Shown here in pieces: positions 7,068 to 10,379 of a stretch of 10,379 nt of DNA (the stretch's first letter is position 1; every line of letters begins with the position of its first letter). The DNA comes from Candidatus Bipolaricaulota bacterium (GTDB taxonomy: Bacteria > Bipolaricaulota > Bipolaricaulia > UBA7950 > UBA9294), in assembly GCA_021163015.1 (NCBI GenBank), contig JAGGXO010000044.1, positions 1 through 10,379 of the forward strand, given 5' to 3'. The notes under the pieces were generated by a model. It worked only from the letters and a program-made list of their open reading frames with translations. It was not told where the DNA came from and searched no databases. The position numbers and the translations under genes are program-made.

Positions 7068-8044
7068 CAGCGCCTCGTGTCGCTCTATTCCTTCTTTTCG
7101 TGCTTATCGTTACAAGTGTGGTGTTTGCCGGATCAGAAGAAGAGAATAGGCTGCCACACGTCCCAATTGCTATAAGCTCCGAAGACGACTTGTCCATGGA
7201 TAATGGCGTTGTATCTGGAACTGGAGTTGCTGGAGATCCGTATGTGGTCAGCGGTTGGGAAATCACCGTGCAATCGGGTATCGGTATTCGCATTCAGGAC
7301 GTCTCTATTCATGTTCTGGTCAAGGATTGCCGCATCATTGGCTCCCGTCGGCATGGGATCGGGATTCTCCTGAGGAAGGCAAGAAACGTTCGCGTGGTGG
7401 ACTGCATATTCACTGACCTCCAAAGTGGTGTGTTCATCTATCAAGACGCAGGTGCGCATGTAGAGGGGAATAGCTGTTCGAATTGCACTCGTGGAATCGA
7501 AGGCACAGAGTCAAATGATATCAGAATTCTCCGCAACAAGGTTGATGGTGCGGTAGAGCACGGGATATTCCTCTGGCGCTGTCATGATGCTGTAGTGGCA
7601 AACAACAGCGTAGCAGACGGCCGCAACGGAGTGTATCTCGATAGCTGTCATCGCGATAGGCTGGACAGTAACCGCATTAAGAACATGGCTCACGGGATGT
7701 TTCTGTGGGACTGTTTCGACTGCTCAATCACCAAGAACACTATCCAGGACTGCGAGTTGGGATTGGCAATTGTTCATACGTCCGAAGGCAACAGTATCTT
7801 TCACAATGCGTTTCTCGATAACAACCGATCAGCAACGTGCGATGAGGTCAGAAATTCCTGGGATGGCGGCTACCCCGCGGGGGGCAATTACTGGGGGGAA
7901 CCCCCTGTCGTTGACTGCTGCTCCGGGGAAGACCAGGATCGCGTTGGACCAGATGGGATCTGCGATACTCCAAGGGAGATTCCATTTGGTAACATGGATC
8001 GCTACCCGCTGGTTCATCAGCCTGTGGCGAATGAAGAAAACTAG
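7064..8044 (+). CDS. Secreted right-handed beta-helix protein, NosD-like
   Basis: The 326-residue exported protein has a signal peptide at residues 1-22 (hydrophobic core 6-20, cleavage after VFA). An N-terminal cap, VSGTGVAGDPYVVSGWEI (50-67), has the form GTG...GDPY.I.GWEI common to NosD/periplasmic beta-helix proteins. Repeated coils follow, regular 22-mers over about 166-231 (HGIFLWRC..., NGVYLDSC..., HGMFLWDC...). The C-terminal signature is NSWDGGYPAGGNYWG (265-279), then DQDRVGPDGICDTP (290-303), then MDRYPL. Thirteen cysteines follow the signal peptide; C173, C195 and C217 sit exactly 22 apart and should stack. The family includes carbohydrate-binding or -cleaving helices and NosD of copper-enzyme maturation; no nos genes are present, so a copper role is not supported. 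Its ATGA overlap with the DHH gene and position 23 bp before glpQ suggest an envelope function linked to substrate capture, which is unproven. Confidence 0.82.
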   Translation: MTAPRVALFLLFVLIVTSVVFAGSEEENRLPHVPIAISSEDDLSMDNGVVSGTGVAGDPYVVSGWEITVQSGIGIRIQDVSIHVLVKDCRIIGSRRHGIGILLRKARNVRVVDCIFTDLQSGVFIYQDAGAHVEGNSCSNCTRGIEGTESNDIRILRNKVDGAVEHGIFLWRCHDAVVANNSVADGRNGVYLDSCHRDRLDSNRIKNMAHGMFLWDCFDCSITKNTIQDCELGLAIVHTSEGNSIFHNAFLDNNRSATCDEVRNSWDGGYPAGGNYWGEPPVVDCCSGEDQDRVGPDGICDTPREIPFGNMDRYPLVHQPVANEEN

Positions 8045-8056
8045 CTACAAGACGCC

Positions 8057-8070
8057 AGGAGGTTTCATTG
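8057..8070 (+). promoter_or_regulatory. Ribosome-binding site deciding a TTG start for glpQ
   Basis: AGGAGG (8057-8062) is followed after 5 nt by TTG (8068-8070). The TTG opens a lysine/arginine-plus-hydrophobic signal peptide, and no ATG or GTG in the same frame fits better. Confidence 0.8.
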
Positions 8071-9021
8071 AAGCGGATACTGATTGCTTTTGGAATCATC
8101 CTTGCCATTGGCCTGATCGCTGTTGCGCAAGGAAAGATCGTCATAGGGCATCGCGGGGCAGCGGGATATGTCCCCGAGGAGACAATAGCTGGCTATGCTT
8201 TCGGATACGCGTTGGGCGCAGACTACCTGGAACCCGATCTAGTTATGACAAAGGATGCGCAGTTCATCTGCATGCATGACATATACCTGGAGCCAACAAC
8301 CGATATTGAGCAGGTCTTTCCAACCAGGCATCGATCTGATGGCCACTGGTATGCTGCAGACTTCACACTGAAAGAGATCAAGACTTTGTCCGTACACGAG
8401 CGCTGCAAGTCAAACGGCACTCCGTACTTCCCAGATCGGTTTCCGGTCGGCAAGTCCAGATTTGAGGTTCCCACGTTCGCTGAGATGATCGAGCTTGTTC
8501 AAGGGTTGAACAAGAGCACAGGACGCGATGTGGGTATATATCCAGAACTCAAACGCCCTAGCTGGCACGAAGAGCAAGGACTTCCCATGGAGCAGGCGCT
8601 GCTCGACACACTTTCTAGCTACGGCTATGCGGAACCTGGCGTCAAGGCATACATCCAATGCTTCGAGGCTGCTTCTCTCCAAGAGCTGCATAGGATGGAA
8701 ACCAAGATTCCTCTCATCCAGTTAGTAAGTGGAAGTTGGAGCTACTCGAAAATGTGGTCAGAACAAGGGCTCGAAACTATTGCCACGTATGCTGACGGGA
8801 TAGGGCCATCGAAAGCAATCATCGAGAAGAACCCCAAGTATGTGAAGTGGGCACACGCGCTTGGCCTTGTCGTGCATCCCTACACGTTCCGCAAGGATCA
8901 GCTTCCATCCAAATACGCAAGCCTGGCTCAGGAACTGGATCGATTCTACAATGACTACAACGTTGACGGCGTATTCACAGACTTTGTCGACATTGCTGTT
9001 GCCGTTCTTGCCTCACACTAA
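8068..9021 (+). CDS. glpQ: Secreted glycerophosphodiester phosphodiesterase GlpQ
   Basis: This 317-residue exported enzyme hydrolyses glycerophosphodiesters (glycerophosphocholine, -ethanolamine and others) to G3P and an alcohol outside the cytoplasmic membrane. The signal peptide is residues 1-20 (hydrophobic to AVA, then QG) with no lipobox. GlpQ landmarks: VIGHRGAAGYVPEET (25-39, intact HRG), GADYLEPDLVMTKD (50-63, with metal ligands E55 and D57), catalytic HD at 70-71, FTLKEIKTL, RFPVGKSRFEVPTF, STG...GIYPELK (metal-binding Glu), ADGIGPSKAI, VVHPYTFR and VFTDFVD. The order and wording follow E. coli GlpQ closely; it is shorter than the 358-residue E. coli enzyme. TTG start with a strong AGGAGG. 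It complements the cytoplasmic GDPD: one enzyme acts before import and one after. It is the last gene before a 222-bp gap that I see no clear terminator in. Confidence 0.93.
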   Translation: MKRILIAFGIILAIGLIAVAQGKIVIGHRGAAGYVPEETIAGYAFGYALGADYLEPDLVMTKDAQFICMHDIYLEPTTDIEQVFPTRHRSDGHWYAADFTLKEIKTLSVHERCKSNGTPYFPDRFPVGKSRFEVPTFAEMIELVQGLNKSTGRDVGIYPELKRPSWHEEQGLPMEQALLDTLSSYGYAEPGVKAYIQCFEAASLQELHRMETKIPLIQLVSGSWSYSKMWSEQGLETIATYADGIGPSKAIIEKNPKYVKWAHALGLVVHPYTFRKDQLPSKYASLAQELDRFYNDYNVDGVFTDFVDIAVAVLASH

Positions 9022-9045
9022 ACAGGTATGCTGTACACAAGACCT

Positions 9046-9065
9046 TGCGGTTGACATGTTCCGCA
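9046..9065 (+). repeat. Small inverted repeat downstream of glpQ
   Basis: TGCGG (9046-9050) and CCGCA (9061-9065) form a 5-bp stem around a 10-nt loop, and the loop contains a perfect TTGACA. No T-run follows, so it is a poor terminator. It could be an operator or chance. Confidence 0.3.
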
Positions 9066-9080
9066 GATAGTTGTAGATGT

Positions 9081-9109
9081 TTGTCAGGGATGATGCTGAT
9101 GGCTATAAT
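9081..9109 (+). promoter_or_regulatory. Near-consensus sigma70 promoter for the second ugpB
   Basis: TTGTCA (9081-9086, 5 of 6) and a perfect TATAAT (9104-9109) are separated by the optimal 17 bp. Transcription would start near 9115-9117, giving a leader of roughly 128 nt before GTG 9244. A second possible -35, TTGACA at 9051-9056, has only a weak -10 partner (TAGATG, 9074-9079) at 17 bp. The second binding protein can therefore be expressed separately from the upstream operon. Confidence 0.75.
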
Positions 9110-9115
9110 TGCATT

Positions 9116-9243
9116 CGCAACATAAGGCAAGCACTCGAAAGCATGCCTGACCGCCGTTAGGTTCGGAAGGAGGTGACACAAGCGCAGGAGAGCGGTGTGG
9201 TGTGGCTTGCATAGGTGCTTCAAGAATCAAAAGGAGGTAACAA
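9116..9243 (+). promoter_or_regulatory. Long 5' leader of the second ugpB with possible secondary structure
   Basis: Two distant complementary pairs nest inside the leader: GCAAGC (9128-9133) with GCTTGC (9205-9210), and ACCGC (9150-9154) with GCGGT (9192-9196). Between them is a decoy Shine-Dalgarno-like GGAAGGAGGTGACA (9165-9178). The true site, AAAGGAGGT (9230-9238), is 5 nt before GTG 9244. No known riboswitch class is recognised; structure is proposed from pairing by eye only. Confidence 0.35.
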
Positions 9244-10379
9244 GTGAAACGTGTTCTAGTAGTTGCGCTGTTGGCGGTACTTGCACTGTCTTCGTTCGCC
9301 TTCGCGGAGAAGACGCAGATTACTTGGTGGCACGCGATGAGTGGATCGAGGCTTGATGTAGTTAACGCCATTGTTGATCAATTCAACGCGACTCACCCCG
9401 ATATTGAACTGACGGCGATGTTTACCGGAAGCTATGCAGAGACACTGACGAAGTTTATCGCGTCGTACAAGACTGGCACCGCTCCAAATCTGGTCCAGGT
9501 CTACGAGGTGGGAACACAGGCCATGCTTGGCAGCCAAGCGATTATCCCTGTGTATCAGGTACCGGGCATGTTGGGAGAAACTTGGGATTGGGCGAAGTAT
9601 ATCATCCCGATCAAGAACTACTATTCAAAGGACGGCAATCTGTGGTCAATGCCGTTCAACTCTTCCACAGCGATGCTCTACTACAACAAGGATCTCTTTG
9701 CGCAAGCGGGACTGGATCCGAATAAGCCCCCTACAACATGGAAAGAGGTTGAAGAATACGGGCAGAAGCTTCGCGATAGTGGCGTGAAGAATGTCCTCTC
9801 CTTCGGTTGGCCCGGCTGGATATTCGAGCAGATGCATACTACGCATAATCAGCTGTTCGCCAACAACGACAACGGCCGCAGCCAACTGGCGACCGAGGTA
9901 CTGTTTAACGGCGACTTCGGGACGATGGTGCTGGAGAATTGGACGAGGCTAGCCAAGGAAGGGATCTTCCTATACGGTGGGCCTGAATACTCTGCCAATA
10001 CAGCATTCAAGTCTGGACAGCTTGCGATTCTCCTGCAGTCAACTTCCTCACTTGCTGGAATTGAAAAGGGATCCCAGTTCGCAGTTGGGACGAGCTTCCT
10101 TCCCCGCTTCGAAGGATACCCGATGGGCGACTCCGTCATCGGCGGCGGGAGCCTGTGGGTACGTAAGGGACAGAGCACAAAGGAACTAAAGGCAGTATGG
10201 GAGTTCCTCAAGTACTTAGGCAACACCGATGTTGCTATTCAGTGGCATAAGGGTACCGGCTACTTCCCGACCGTGAATTCCGCCGTGAAGGCTCTCCTAG
10301 ATGAAGGCTGGTTCAGTAAGGATCAGAACTTCCTGACGGCCTTCTTGCAGATTCTCTCTGGAAGGCGCGACACTGCGGC
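9244..10379 (+). CDS. ugpB: UgpB-like ABC transporter solute-binding protein (second copy, 3' end outside window)
   Basis: About 378 codons are visible; the frame is open to the window edge and roughly 50-60 residues are missing by UgpB length. The start is GTG with AAAGGAGGT 5 nt upstream. Residues 1-21 form a signal peptide (KR, hydrophobic run, AFA before EKTQ) without a lipobox Cys. Landmarks match E. coli UgpB more closely than the first copy does: WWHAMSG (28-34), YEVGT (87-91), MPFNSST...LYYNKD (136-150), AGLDPNKPPTTW (155-166), GWPGWI (188-193, the Trp pair that packs on the ligand glycerol in E. coli), VIGGGSLWV and WHKGTGYFP. This supports G3P or glycerophosphodiester binding. NNDNGRS and other stretches are shared with the first copy, so the two are paralogues. 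It has its own promoter and may head another transport unit beyond the edge. Confidence 0.88.
   Translation, partial: MKRVLVVALLAVLALSSFAFAEKTQITWWHAMSGSRLDVVNAIVDQFNATHPDIELTAMFTGSYAETLTKFIASYKTGTAPNLVQVYEVGTQAMLGSQAIIPVYQVPGMLGETWDWAKYIIPIKNYYSKDGNLWSMPFNSSTAMLYYNKDLFAQAGLDPNKPPTTWKEVEEYGQKLRDSGVKNVLSFGWPGWIFEQMHTTHNQLFANNDNGRSQLATEVLFNGDFGTMVLENWTRLAKEGIFLYGGPEYSANTAFKSGQLAILLQSTSSLAGIEKGSQFAVGTSFLPRFEGYPMGDSVIGGGSLWVRKGQSTKELKAVWEFLKYLGNTDVAIQWHKGTGYFPTVNSAVKALLDEGWFSKDQNFLTAFLQILSGRRDTA

Noticed and set aside
7480..7760. Tandem DNA repeat or CRISPR-like array
   Set aside because: The periodicity of about 66 bp is the protein-level 22-residue beta-helix repeat. The nucleotide sequences of the units differ widely and there are no conserved direct repeats with spacers.
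7064..8044. NosD, copper insertion for nitrous oxide reductase
   Set aside because: Only the generic beta-helix repeats and C-terminal signature match. No nosZ, nosF, nosY or nosL is nearby, and the context is glycerophosphodiester metabolism.
9046..9070. Rho-independent terminator after glpQ
   Set aside because: The stem is only 5 bp with a 10-nt loop and no T-run follows.
9173..9214. A 13-codon GTG-initiated leader peptide before the second ugpB
   Set aside because: Its Shine-Dalgarno touches the start codon with no spacing, and the peptide has no run of a regulatory amino acid. It is better read as a decoy site in the leader.
1..10379. Mobile element, phage, tRNA or rRNA genes
   Set aside because: No transposase, integrase, terminal inverted repeats, target duplications or cloverleaf-like sequence was recognised on either strand.

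Overview
The window reads as one bacterial accessory-metabolism locus for scavenging glycerophosphodiesters and glycerol 3-phosphate (G3P). The source is a bacterium: genes are packed tightly, Shine-Dalgarno sites are strong (AGGAGG-type), and sigma70-like promoters precede the regulator and the last gene. Both solute-binding proteins have plain signal peptides without a lipobox cysteine, which suits a cell with a true periplasm. The DHH protein and the NosD-like beta-helix protein look like families common in archaea and in deep-branching thermophilic or candidate bacterial phyla such as Thermotogota or Bipolaricaulota. That placement is a guess from protein style, not a phylogeny.

Layout: the left edge carries the first 36 codons of a minus-strand ABC ATPase (UgpC type). 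A short divergent promoter region (110-252) separates it from a plus-strand series. That series is a DeoR-family regulator (253-1047), a UgpB-like binding protein (1102-2415), an intercistronic hairpin (2429-2459), permeases UgpA (2488-3372) and UgpE (3362-4225), a cytoplasmic GDPD (4222-4992), a HAD-IIA phosphatase (4985-5845), a RecJ/GAN-like DHH phosphoesterase (5847-7067), a secreted NosD-like beta-helix protein (7064-8044) and a secreted GlpQ (8068-9021). From ugpA to the beta-helix gene the genes overlap or nearly touch, so they are probably one translationally coupled transcript. A 222-bp gap with a near-consensus promoter (9081-9109) then leads to a second UgpB-like binding protein (9244 onward) that runs off the right edge.

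Proposed working scheme (inference from families and order): GlpQ cleaves glycerophosphodiesters outside the inner membrane. The binding proteins hand G3P or intact diesters to UgpA/UgpE, powered by UgpC. The cytoplasmic GDPD cleaves imported diesters to G3P and an alcohol, and the HAD enzyme may dephosphorylate G3P or a related small phosphate. The DeoR regulator probably senses a phosphorylated intermediate. The DHH and beta-helix proteins are not standard members of such operons and are the parts with unknown roles.

Points that stand out: two diverged binding proteins share an almost identical ribosome-binding and start block; the cytoplasmic GDPD has HKG where the family has HRG; an archaeal-style DHH enzyme is embedded and translationally coupled; the beta-helix protein has cysteines stacked every 22 residues; and a TTTCACT direct repeat lies over the divergent promoters.
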